Assembly: GCA_041648305.1 (NCBI GenBank)
Contig: JBAZPI010000049.1
Location: forward strand, 1 to 5,997
DNA: 5,997 bases
Source: JABILX01 sp041648305
GTDB lineage: Bacteria > Patescibacteriota > Gracilibacteria > UBA1369 > LOWO2-01-FULL-3
Reading direction: 5' to 3'
Shown here: positions 1-5,394 of the stretch, piece by piece
How the letters are laid out: every line of letters starts with the position of its first letter
Numbering within the stretch: the stretch's first letter is position 1
The notes under the pieces: generated by a model
Database searches by the model: none
Told to the model about the DNA's origin: nothing
The model's input: only the letters and a program-made list of their open reading frames with translations
Made by a program: the position numbers and the translations under genes

Positions 1-1891
1 ATATCTTTGTGGCTTGTTTCCCGTTGAGTGATTTTACCTCAAGTACAACAGCGTAGACTCCGTCAAACTCATAAATTATACCTGTTGGAGAGACTTCTTC
101 TGACGTTTTTCCGTTTCCGAAATCCCATTTATACGTTAGCCCCATATCCTTCTGTCCTGAATATCCTTCTGTTGCCGAAGCGTCAAAATCTATACCGTTC
201 TCTGAAGCAAATTTTTTGTCGAATGAAATATATTTTCTTGATGTTGATAACATATAATTTTCGTCATATTGTTCGACGAACTCTTCTCCTACCTTAAGTC
301 CAATTTTCAATTCTGGTTCTTTCACCTTTATGTCGAGCTTGCTTTCTCCTGTTCCATATTTTTCCGGCTCACTTGACTTAATTTTGACTGAAGCTCTGTA
401 GGCTCCTGGGGTTTCGTATACGCAGAAGTTCGTAAATCCTTTTTTATCAAGAGTATTGTAGGGTGGTTCATAACATTTACTATCGCCGCTGATGATATAT
501 CCGTCCCCCATTAGATCCCATTCAATCTGACTTTCTGTAATCGTTTTTCCGGATGGATCTACTGAACCCAACACATCAAATCTAACTATTAGTGGTGCTG
601 GACCCTCTGACGCTGTTGCAACCAGTTTGGTTTGGACAAATTTAATGTCTTTTATGAGATTGGTGAGTGCATCTGCTGAAAACACTACGTCTCTTAAATT
701 TTGATTCGTAACGCCTATTACGTCCGATTTTTCACCGCCACTAAGTTCGTCGATCAATGTACCGGTTCCGCCATCACCCGTCGTGCCAACATGTATGCTA
801 CTCTGTAAAGTTGTTATTTTGTCTGTCAGATCGGTAAAGGCGCCTGTAATGCTCGTCACTTGATTTTCTACTGCTATTCCTTCGATGCTTTTTGATGCTT
901 TATTCAATTTCGGCAACTGATTAATCAAAAGTCCGTCTATACCCGCAAAATCCTCTATGATCACTTTGAATAATGCCGGGATTGAAGTTGGTGTCTCTGG
1001 ATCGAAGAGATCTATTTGTATACCATCCCAGTATGCTTGCAAACCTCCTCCAAAGTCTAGCGTACCTTCTTCCTCTCCAGAATTCGCAATATCTGCAAAC
1101 ATTTGGATTCCATCCATTTTCTTATTAAGCCATCTGATGGTGTCGTTGATTTTACTGCTAACTTGTGAGAAAGCGGTTGCCTTGAACTTCAAGTCTTGAA
1201 GTTTTGATCTTGCATTATTTAGATACTGAAGAATCAATGATTTTGGTGGAGAAACAAGGCTGTCTTTTGCTGCATCTGATTTCAAAGTTTTAAACGTTTC
1301 GTAGCTTTCATACACGAATATGTATCCCTGAACAATTTCCTTTGTTGAGGTTGAAATTGCCTCTGTTGAATAATTAAATCCCGTTGCCGCCCAACCCTGG
1401 ACTTCGCCTTCCACCGCCCCCTCTCCCTCGAATGGGCCGGTCAAAATTGTATTAACTATGGCGTATGAGCCCAGAATTAGGAGAAGCCCTACCGTCGTGT
1501 AGCCGATTGCCTTTTTCGCTTTGTCTGTTTTTTCCGTTTGGCCGCCCGCGGTCAAATACATTACTCCGGCGTAAATTATCAGGAGAATCGCCACTAGGCC
1601 GAGGAAGGACAATGCATAATTCACCACTTTTTGAACTAATTCCCTGACTGATTTTGCCTTGTATAGCCCAGGGTCATAGCCTTCCGGGCTGATGGAAACC
1701 AACTCTCCTTGATATTTGGTGAAGGTGATATTTTCCTCCTCACATGTGACGACCGGAAGATCTTCACACCACTCATAGCTGGCAGCGTTGGCCGTGTTTG
1801 CGTTCGGCGCTGCGTCTGGCGCTGCGATGGACGGAATCGAAAATGCCGCCAAAAGACACGATAGCAATATTGCTTTTTTGATTATTTTCAT
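1..1891 (-). CDS. Exported pilin-unit/PKD-domain surface protein (3' end outside window)
   Basis: The reading frame is open from ATG at 1891 to the window edge, giving 630 codons with no stop, so the C-terminus is missing. Residues 1-24 are a signal peptide (KIIKKA, hydrophobic core, SIAA then PDA). Residues about 91-150 form one T4SS-pilin-like unit: helix (LVAILLIIYAGVMYL), loop TAGGQTEKTDKAKKA, helix (VGLLLILGSYAIVNTI). Residues about 160-420 look largely helical and match nothing I recognise. Residues about 420-525 and 527-630 are two PKD-type Ig-like domains, shown by WDLMGDG (458-464), then FDASAT (569-574), WDFGNG (589-594) and EFDGVYAVVLEV. Cysteine pairs C42/C50 and C473/C490 could form disulfides outside the cytoplasm. 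PKD domains are usually extracellular protein- or glycan-contact modules. I infer a membrane- or pilus-anchored surface protein. It is the last visible gene of the pilin cluster and has no Shine-Dalgarno sequence. Domain calls are firm; the role is inferred. Confidence 0.85.
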   Translation of the reverse strand, partial: MKIIKKAILLSCLLAAFSIPSIAAPDAAPNANTANAASYEWCEDLPVVTCEEENITFTKYQGELVSISPEGYDPGLYKAKSVRELVQKVVNYALSFLGLVAILLIIYAGVMYLTAGGQTEKTDKAKKAIGYTTVGLLLILGSYAIVNTILTGPFEGEGAVEGEVQGWAATGFNYSTEAISTSTKEIVQGYIFVYESYETFKTLKSDAAKDSLVSPPKSLILQYLNNARSKLQDLKFKATAFSQVSSKINDTIRWLNKKMDGIQMFADIANSGEEEGTLDFGGGLQAYWDGIQIDLFDPETPTSIPALFKVIIEDFAGIDGLLINQLPKLNKASKSIEGIAVENQVTSITGAFTDLTDKITTLQSSIHVGTTGDGGTGTLIDELSGGEKSDVIGVTNQNLRDVVFSADALTNLIKDIKFVQTKLVATASEGPAPLIVRFDVLGSVDPSGKTITESQIEWDLMGDGYIISGDSKCYEPPYNTLDKKGFTNFCVYETPGAYRASVKIKSSEPEKYGTGESKLDIKVKEPELKIGLKVGEEFVEQYDENYMLSTSRKYISFDKKFASENGIDFDASATEGYSGQKDMGLTYKWDFGNGKTSEEVSPTGIIYEFDGVYAVVLEVKSLNGKQATKI

Positions 1892-1918
1892 AGGGATAGG
1901 TTTGTTATTCGGTTTTTA

Positions 1919-1946
1919 ATTATATATTTGTATTTGTTTTTCTCAA
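1919..1946 (-). promoter_or_regulatory. Candidate internal promoter for the pilin-PKD gene
   Basis: On the minus strand, TTGAGA (1946-1941) is followed after 16 bp by a perfect TATAAT (1924-1919). Transcription would start near 1912, leaving a leader of about 21 nt before the ATG at 1891. The 74-nt gap is very AT-rich, so a chance -10 match is possible. The gene could also be read through from the upstream pilin genes. Confidence 0.4.
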
Positions 1947-1949
1947 AAT

Positions 1950-1980
1950 TATTCCGCTATTTCTGCTATTCCGCTATTTC
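1950..1980 (-). repeat. 17-bp tandem duplication spanning a stop codon
   Basis: The 14-mer GAAATAGCGGAATA occurs twice (1980-1967 and 1963-1950, minus strand) with a 17-bp period. The first copy encodes the last residues (EIAE) and stop of the 337-aa pilin protein. The second lies just after the stop. A slipped-strand duplication here would leave the protein end unchanged. Confidence 0.7.
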
Positions 1981-2979
1981 CGTTTCCGGTTGGTATTCGT
2001 TTTCTTCTTGGAAAGTAATCAATGTATTTGTGATAGCGAAAGCTCCGAGAGCCAAAATTATTCCTATAATCGCTCCCGTGATCAGCTTTTTGACCTTTTC
2101 CTTTGTGGCTTCTTCCGATCCCGCAGCCACGTACATATAACCTGCGTAAAGCAACACAACAAATGCGATTGTCGCCACAAATCCTGAAACAAAATTTGTT
2201 ATCATCACGATCAATTGTTTTCCACGTTCCGGATCCGGCATGTCGATTATGGTGTCCGGATTTAAGTCCGCGTCTTTGCTTTGCACAAATATAAATCCTC
2301 TTACAATCACTTCTGACAACGCCGCGAGAACCAGTCCAACGGCTGCAATCCCAATATTTTTAATACTTTTTTTCCTACTCTCTTCCTCACCTCCGCCAAT
2401 CATTATCTTTATTCCGTTCACGATAATTACCAATAACGCTATCGCCCCCAGCGCAACTTCAATAAATCCCACTATCCCCCTGACTTGTTCCACTCCTTGC
2501 AAAGCGTACTGTTGCGCCCTTGTTTTGTCTTCAAGGACTTCTCCGGCTCTACTGCCTTCTCCAAAGAAAACTTGTTTCACGGCGACATCCGCAAGTTGGA
2601 TTATTATCAATCCCAGAATAGCAAAAGCCAAGCCTTTTTTTGCCTTGGTCGCTGTTTCTTCAGTGCTTCCACCGAAAATCAGTTTTATTGCGAGAACCAC
2701 GATCATGATAATCGCGATTCCACTCATCAAATATTTGATAACGTCTATGGCGAAATATGCCGTGCTGCCCAGCGTTCCCGTTCCTGGAGTGTTGTAATCG
2801 ACTGGAGCGTCCGGATGTTTGAAATATTCGAAGTTTTCCAAGCCCGTTCCGCCCCCTATAACGTGAAGATCGTCGACTGGCAGATAGGATAGGCGCGCGG
2901 CGTATGCGGCGTGTATCGTGAGGCCTAGATTGATCAGGAGGAAGGCTATAAGTAAACTTTTTGCTATTTTTTTAATCAT
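1966..2979 (-). CDS. Triple-unit T4SS-pilin-like membrane protein (paralogue 2)
   Basis: This 337-aa protein has a signal peptide (residues 1-27, cleavage probably after AYA) and three tandem two-helix units. Unit 1 is about 76-139 (loop GGSTEETATKAKKG from 103). Unit 2 is about 164-232 (loop GGGEEESRKKS from 195). Unit 3 is about 256-322 (loop AGSEEATKEKVKK from 286). Loop spacing is 91-92 residues. Each unit is a hydrophobic helix, a Gly-Gly/acidic/Lys-rich loop and a second helix, the pattern of T4SS_pilin / VirB2-TrbC-like proteins, which normally carry a single unit in about 100 residues. With the signal peptide exported, the Lys-rich loops should face the cytoplasm and the linkers the outside. 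The start directly follows the upstream stop (TAAATG) without a Shine-Dalgarno sequence, so translation is probably coupled. It could be a polyprotein cut into pilins or an integral multi-helix component; the sequence does not decide. Confidence 0.85.
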   Translation of the reverse strand: MIKKIAKSLLIAFLLINLGLTIHAAYAARLSYLPVDDLHVIGGGTGLENFEYFKHPDAPVDYNTPGTGTLGSTAYFAIDVIKYLMSGIAIIMIVVLAIKLIFGGSTEETATKAKKGLAFAILGLIIIQLADVAVKQVFFGEGSRAGEVLEDKTRAQQYALQGVEQVRGIVGFIEVALGAIALLVIIVNGIKIMIGGGEEESRKKSIKNIGIAAVGLVLAALSEVIVRGFIFVQSKDADLNPDTIIDMPDPERGKQLIVMITNFVSGFVATIAFVVLLYAGYMYVAAGSEEATKEKVKKLITGAIIGIILALGAFAITNTLITFQEENEYQPETEIAE

Positions 2980-4095
2980 TTATTTTAAAAGATTAAACGG
3001 ATATAGGAATAGTTCTGTTTCCAAGATGGGATACTCCTGTAATTTGGCTGGTTTTGAGAAGTAGCCGGTTGTAAGAGTACTAACTATCGCGAATGCTCCA
3101 TAAATGACTATTACACCTATAACGGCTGCAATAAGGAGCCGTTTTGCCTTGTTCATCTTTTCTTCCTCTCCTCCCGCTGTTAAATACATGATTCCTCCGA
3201 CCAAAATCAGGAGCAAAAGCAACGGACCTACGAATGAAACGACTAGATTCGTTATGCCCGTAAGCTCTTCTATTCCCCTTTCTATACTTGTGGTCGGTTC
3301 CGCTCCCGTTGTTGAGTACATGTCCTTGTCTATTGTGTAGAAGACGTTTTCAACAAAGGTATTGGCGACTAATAGAATTATTAGTCCGAGAAGCGAATAG
3401 ATGACTCCGTTTCTGGCTTTTTTGACGCTTTCTTCCTCTCCGCCTCCCACAACTAATTTCACTCCATTTATCACCAACATCAAAACCGCCAATGATCCTA
3501 TGAAATATTTTATAAATACCATTATAACTTCCACTCTTTTGTCGAATAACCCGACTCTTTCAATCATATATTCCGGATCGAGAATTCCTCCTTTTGGATC
3601 CGTCATAAATGGCTGTAATTTCCCATAAAACCCGACTATTTCCGCCACTTCTCCCGACAGGCTGATTATCGCCAACGCCAGTATACTCATAAGAAGTCCT
3701 TTTGAAGATTTTTTTACCGCTTCTTCGTCTCCACCTGATGTTACGTATTTTGCACCCATTATGATTATAAAAAGCACCGCAATAACCGCTGCCAAGATTT
3801 TCCCGTATTTGATGGCGCTTTCAATTGCGATCTTTGCAATTTCCTGCCCGCTTGGGGATACAGCCGGGTTTGGGAGACCGAAATACTTACTGCTATCAGG
3901 AATAGGGAGGTGGGTCTTGACTTCTACGTCGGCGGGTTCGTCGTCGCCAGACGCGTCGCCGGACGTGTCGGCCGCGTCGCCAGGAGCGTCGCCAGGCGCT
4001 GCCAAAGCCGTGTTGCCATTTGACATAAAATTTATGGCAAGTCCCGCGTTTACAAGCGAGAATGCGACTAGAAAACTAAGGATTATTTTTTTCAT
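2980..4095 (-). CDS. Triple-unit T4SS-pilin-like membrane protein (paralogue 1)
   Basis: This 371-aa protein is the first gene of the minus-strand cluster. Residues 1 to about 33 are a signal peptide (KKIILSFLVAF core; possible cleavage at NAGLA or ALAA). An exported Ala/Gly/Asp linker covers 34-56. Three pilin-like units follow: about 87-155 (loop GGDEEAVKKSSKG from 121), about 186-253 (loop GGGEEESVKKARNG from 217) and about 278-342 (loop AGGEEEKMNKAKR from 307). Each has two membrane helices around a Gly/Glu/Lys loop. A tail of about 29 residues ends in hydrophobic LFLYPFNLLK. It matches the 337-aa neighbour unit by unit. A strong promoter lies 25-53 nt upstream, giving a predicted leader of about 18 nt without a Shine-Dalgarno sequence; A-rich AAAAATAA precedes the ATG. 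The T4SS_pilin family assignment is by motif pattern; no search was run. No ATPase or other secretion gene is in the window. Confidence 0.85.
   Translation of the reverse strand: MKKIILSFLVAFSLVNAGLAINFMSNGNTALAAPGDAPGDAADTSGDASGDDEPADVEVKTHLPIPDSSKYFGLPNPAVSPSGQEIAKIAIESAIKYGKILAAVIAVLFIIIMGAKYVTSGGDEEAVKKSSKGLLMSILALAIISLSGEVAEIVGFYGKLQPFMTDPKGGILDPEYMIERVGLFDKRVEVIMVFIKYFIGSLAVLMLVINGVKLVVGGGEEESVKKARNGVIYSLLGLIILLVANTFVENVFYTIDKDMYSTTGAEPTTSIERGIEELTGITNLVVSFVGPLLLLLILVGGIMYLTAGGEEEKMNKAKRLLIAAVIGVIVIYGAFAIVSTLTTGYFSKPAKLQEYPILETELFLYPFNLLK
3928..3996 (-). repeat. GC-rich low-complexity tract encoding an acidic Gly-Asp-Ala linker
   Basis: Imperfect repeats of GGCGAC-containing codons encode residues 34-56 of the 371-aa protein (PGDAPGDAADTSGDASGDDE and on). 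The tract is much richer in G+C than the flanking helix-coding DNA. It lies just after the signal peptide, so it is probably a flexible exported linker, and its repeat structure makes length variation likely. Confidence 0.6.
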
Positions 4096-4119
4096 TTATT
4101 TTTGTTTATCTATTGCTGA

Positions 4120-4148
4120 ATTATATCATATTTATAGGTGTGTGTAAA
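4120..4148 (-). promoter_or_regulatory. Near-consensus sigma70-type promoter of the pilin cluster
   Basis: On the minus strand, TTTACA (4148-4143) and TATAAT (4125-4120) are separated by exactly 17 bp, with TGA just upstream of the -10 (extended -10). Predicted transcription start is near 4113, about 18 nt before the ATG at 4095. It has the best promoter match in the window. Confidence 0.75.
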
Positions 4149-4181
4149 CCCGTAAAATCGTGCGTTTTCGCCTAATTTCGC

Positions 4182-4211
4182 TTGCAATTTACAGGGTAGA
4201 ATTGCTATACT
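4182..4211 (+). promoter_or_regulatory. Candidate extended -10 promoter for secE-nusG
   Basis: TTGCAA (4182-4187), an 18-bp spacer, and TGC-TATACT (-10 at 4206-4211). The -35 is a partial match (4 of 6), but the TGn extension supports the -10. Predicted start is near 4218, giving a 69-nt leader to secE. It lies only about 35 bp from the divergent pilin promoter. Other AT-rich -10-like boxes at 4261-4275 lack a good -35. Confidence 0.5.
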
Positions 4212-4221
4212 TCTGGCACTT

Positions 4222-4287
4222 ATGAAGTCTGCGGGCTTTTTGGGGGTATCAAAATTTGTTTATATTTTATATAAAGACACTAAATAA
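4222..4287 (+). CDS. Possible 21-codon leader ORF overlapping the secE start
   Basis: ATG at 4222 opens a 21-codon frame (begins MKSAGFLGVSKF, ends YKDTK) whose TAA at 4285-4287 shares its last A with the secE ATG (TAATG). The predicted transcription start is only about 4 nt upstream, so the message would be nearly leaderless for this ORF. With no Shine-Dalgarno sequence at secE, ribosomes finishing here could reinitiate on secE. An ORF this short can arise by chance, and no homologue is recognised. Confidence 0.3.
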   Translation: MKSAGFLGVSKFVYILYKDTK

Positions 4288-4538
4288 TGAAAGACGTAAA
4301 GGAGATCGCAAAGAACAATGTAATTACGAACTATGTCAGGGGCTGCTTCTATGAGCTTACGAAGGTCACTTGGCCTACGAAAAATCAAGCTGTCAGGTTA
4401 ACGATCATAGTTCTTGGATTTTGCTTGGTTTTTGCGGTTTTTTTGGCCGGAGTCGATTTCTTCGCCAATGAAGGATATATGAAGGTTTTGGACTGGGCGT
4501 TCAGGTTTGCGGCAAGCGCTGGACAGGCCGGGCAATAA
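4287..4538 (+). CDS. secE: Preprotein translocase subunit SecE
   Basis: This 83-aa protein is of the short, single-helix SecE type found in most bacteria. SecE clamps SecY in the SecYEG channel of the cytoplasmic membrane. The conserved amphipathic helix and cytoplasmic motif appear as ELTKVTWPTKNQAVR (residues 23-37; family pattern ELKKVxWPtrxE). One membrane helix follows at about 38-58 (LTIIVLGFCLVFAVFLAGVDF), then a short hydrophilic-to-mixed tail. Its position just before nusG is the classic bacterial arrangement and supports the call. The start is preceded by AAAGACACTAAATA with no Shine-Dalgarno sequence and overlaps the stop of a possible leader ORF. The pilin and PKD proteins encoded on the other strand all carry Sec-type signals, so they would depend on the channel this subunit belongs to. 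Confidence 0.95.
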   Translation: MKDVKEIAKNNVITNYVRGCFYELTKVTWPTKNQAVRLTIIVLGFCLVFAVFLAGVDFFANEGYMKVLDWAFRFAASAGQAGQ

Positions 4539-4564
4539 TAATTTTATTTAATCGATTTTGACCG

Positions 4565-5110
4565 ATGGCAAAACAGATTGAAGGTACAGGTAGAAACTGG
4601 TATGTGATACACACTTATAGCGGGTATGAAGACGCTGTGAAAGAAGCTTTGATGCAAAGAATCGAATCTTTGGGCATGCAGGATTTGATTTTTGAGGTTG
4701 TTGTGCCGAAGGAGACGCAGATCGTTATCAAGAAAGGTCAACCTGTGACGGAAGAGAAGAAGATTTTCCCCGGGTATGTTCTTGTTGATATGATCGTTAC
4801 AGATGATAGTTGGTATGTTGTCCGAAATACTCCGAATGTGACCGGATTCGTTGGGTCAGGCACTATTCCTGTTCCTGTTTCTCCTGAAGAATGGCATATT
4901 GTGAAGAAACAAATGGGTAAGGCCGAGCCTAAATTCAAGATCGACTTTCGTGAAGGAGACAATGTTGTTGTTTTGGATGGGCCTTTTGCGAATTATGAAG
5001 GGCTTGTTAATGTTGTCGATGAAGGGAAGGGTAAGATTAAAGTTCTTATTACAATCTTCGGTCGCGAAACTCCGGTTGAACTGGATTTCACACAGGTGAA
5101 GAAGAAGTAG
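4565..5110 (+). CDS. nusG: Transcription termination/antitermination factor NusG
   Basis: At 181 aa it has normal NusG length. The NGN domain (about 11-117) binds the RNA polymerase clamp and shows NWYVIHTYSGYE, FPGYVLVDM (68-76) and NTPNVTGFVG (88-97). The KOW domain (about 127-181), which in model bacteria contacts Rho or ribosomal protein uS10, shows FREGDNVVVLDGPFANYEG (128-146) and IFGRETPVELDFTQV (164-178). No domain is missing or inserted. It starts 26 nt after secE and is probably co-transcribed; there is no clear Shine-Dalgarno sequence (TTTTGACCG before ATG). The usual next gene, rplK, does not follow: the frame ends in TAG, GC-rich repeats begin at once, and a terminator-like hairpin follows. 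Confidence 0.97.
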   Translation: MAKQIEGTGRNWYVIHTYSGYEDAVKEALMQRIESLGMQDLIFEVVVPKETQIVIKKGQPVTEEKKIFPGYVLVDMIVTDDSWYVVRNTPNVTGFVGSGTIPVPVSPEEWHIVKKQMGKAEPKFKIDFREGDNVVVLDGPFANYEGLVNVVDEGKGKIKVLITIFGRETPVELDFTQVKKK

Positions 5111-5134
5111 GGGGCGGGAGGCGGGGATATTTTC

Positions 5135-5169
5135 CGCGTGTGCGGGGTGTACGCGTGTGCGCGTGTGCG
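5135..5169 (+). repeat. CGCGTGTGCG triplet repeat after nusG
   Basis: Three exact copies of CGCGTGTGCG begin at 5135, 5152 and 5160; the last two overlap by two bases. The alternating purine-pyrimidine GC-rich run stands out from the surrounding moderate-GC DNA. Parts of it fold into the hairpin listed at 5147-5176. Confidence 0.7.
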
Positions 5170-5176
5170 GTTTTTT
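5147..5176 (+). terminator. Candidate intrinsic terminator of secE-nusG
   Basis: GTGTACGCG (5147-5155) pairs with CGCGTGTGC (5160-5168) around a TGTG loop. The stem has nine pairs, three of them G-U. It is followed by GG and six T (5171-5176). The strong ACGCG/CGCGT core and T run fit a terminator; the wobble pairs and the two-base gap weaken it. Its place 36 nt after the nusG stop fits. Confidence 0.5.
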
Positions 5177-5284
5177 CCCGAGGAAATCTTCTAATCTGTA
5201 AACTTTTCCTCGGGGAAATCCGGCTGTTTTTCCCCGGGGAAACCGTCTAACCTGTAAATCCCAACCTGTAAACTTTTCCTCGGG
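5173..5284. repeat. Interleaved direct and inverted repeats in the nusG-downstream gap
   Basis: CCCGAGGAAA (5177-5186) pairs perfectly with TTTCCTCGGG (5205-5214) around 18 nt, extendable to 14 pairs with one G-T (5173-5218). A variant CCCGGGGAAA is at 5233-5242, inside the perfect 14-bp palindrome at 5229-5242. The right arm recurs within an exact 19-bp direct repeat, CTGTAAACTTTTCCTCGGG (5196-5214 and 5266-5284). AAYCTGTAAA occurs three times (5193, 5249, 5263). The first two-thirds of the unit (5177-5202) recurs at 5233-5258. The array looks duplicated and partly rearranged. There is no coding sequence on either strand that I would defend. Confidence 0.75.
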
Positions 5285-5312
5285 AAAGTCGAGTGGAAAT
5301 CGAGCGCTCCCC

Positions 5313-5337
5313 GCGCGGAAAAATTTGCGCTTTTTTT
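5313..5337 (+). terminator. Candidate intrinsic terminator
   Basis: GCGCGGA (5313-5319), loop AAAA, and TTTGCGC (5324-5330) form a seven-pair stem (four strong GC, two G-U, one A-T), followed directly by seven T (5331-5337). It would stop plus-strand transcripts that pass the first hairpin, and it lies 58 nt before the next gene. Confidence 0.5.
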
Positions 5338-5394
5338 GCATTGCCGTTAATATTCCGTCGGTGGTTTTGAATGGCCACCCCCTACCCTGTTTCT

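Noticed and set aside
1849..1891. Possible lipoprotein signal (LLSC, Cys 12) in the pilin-PKD protein
   Set aside because: Leu at the position two before Cys is atypical and only four hydrophobic residues precede the box; a normal signal peptide ending at SIAA fits better.
2240..2797. 185-codon open frame on the plus strand
   Set aside because: It lies wholly antisense to the 337-aa pilin gene, has Ser/Pro/Ile/Thr-rich composition typical of the complement of helix-coding DNA, and resembles no family.
4218..4286. Riboswitch or tRNA between the divergent promoters and secE
   Set aside because: The 69-nt leader has no cloverleaf or known aptamer core that I can see; the upstream ORF accounts for most of it.
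5171..5284. CRISPR-like array
   Set aside because: Repeats are too few, unequally spaced (56 and 14 nt between AAYCTGTAAA copies) and the intervening sequence is itself repeated.
4856..5341. 161-codon open frame on the minus strand
   Set aside because: Half of it is antisense to nusG and the rest is translation of the repeat region (repeated FPRGK-like strings come from the inverted repeats).
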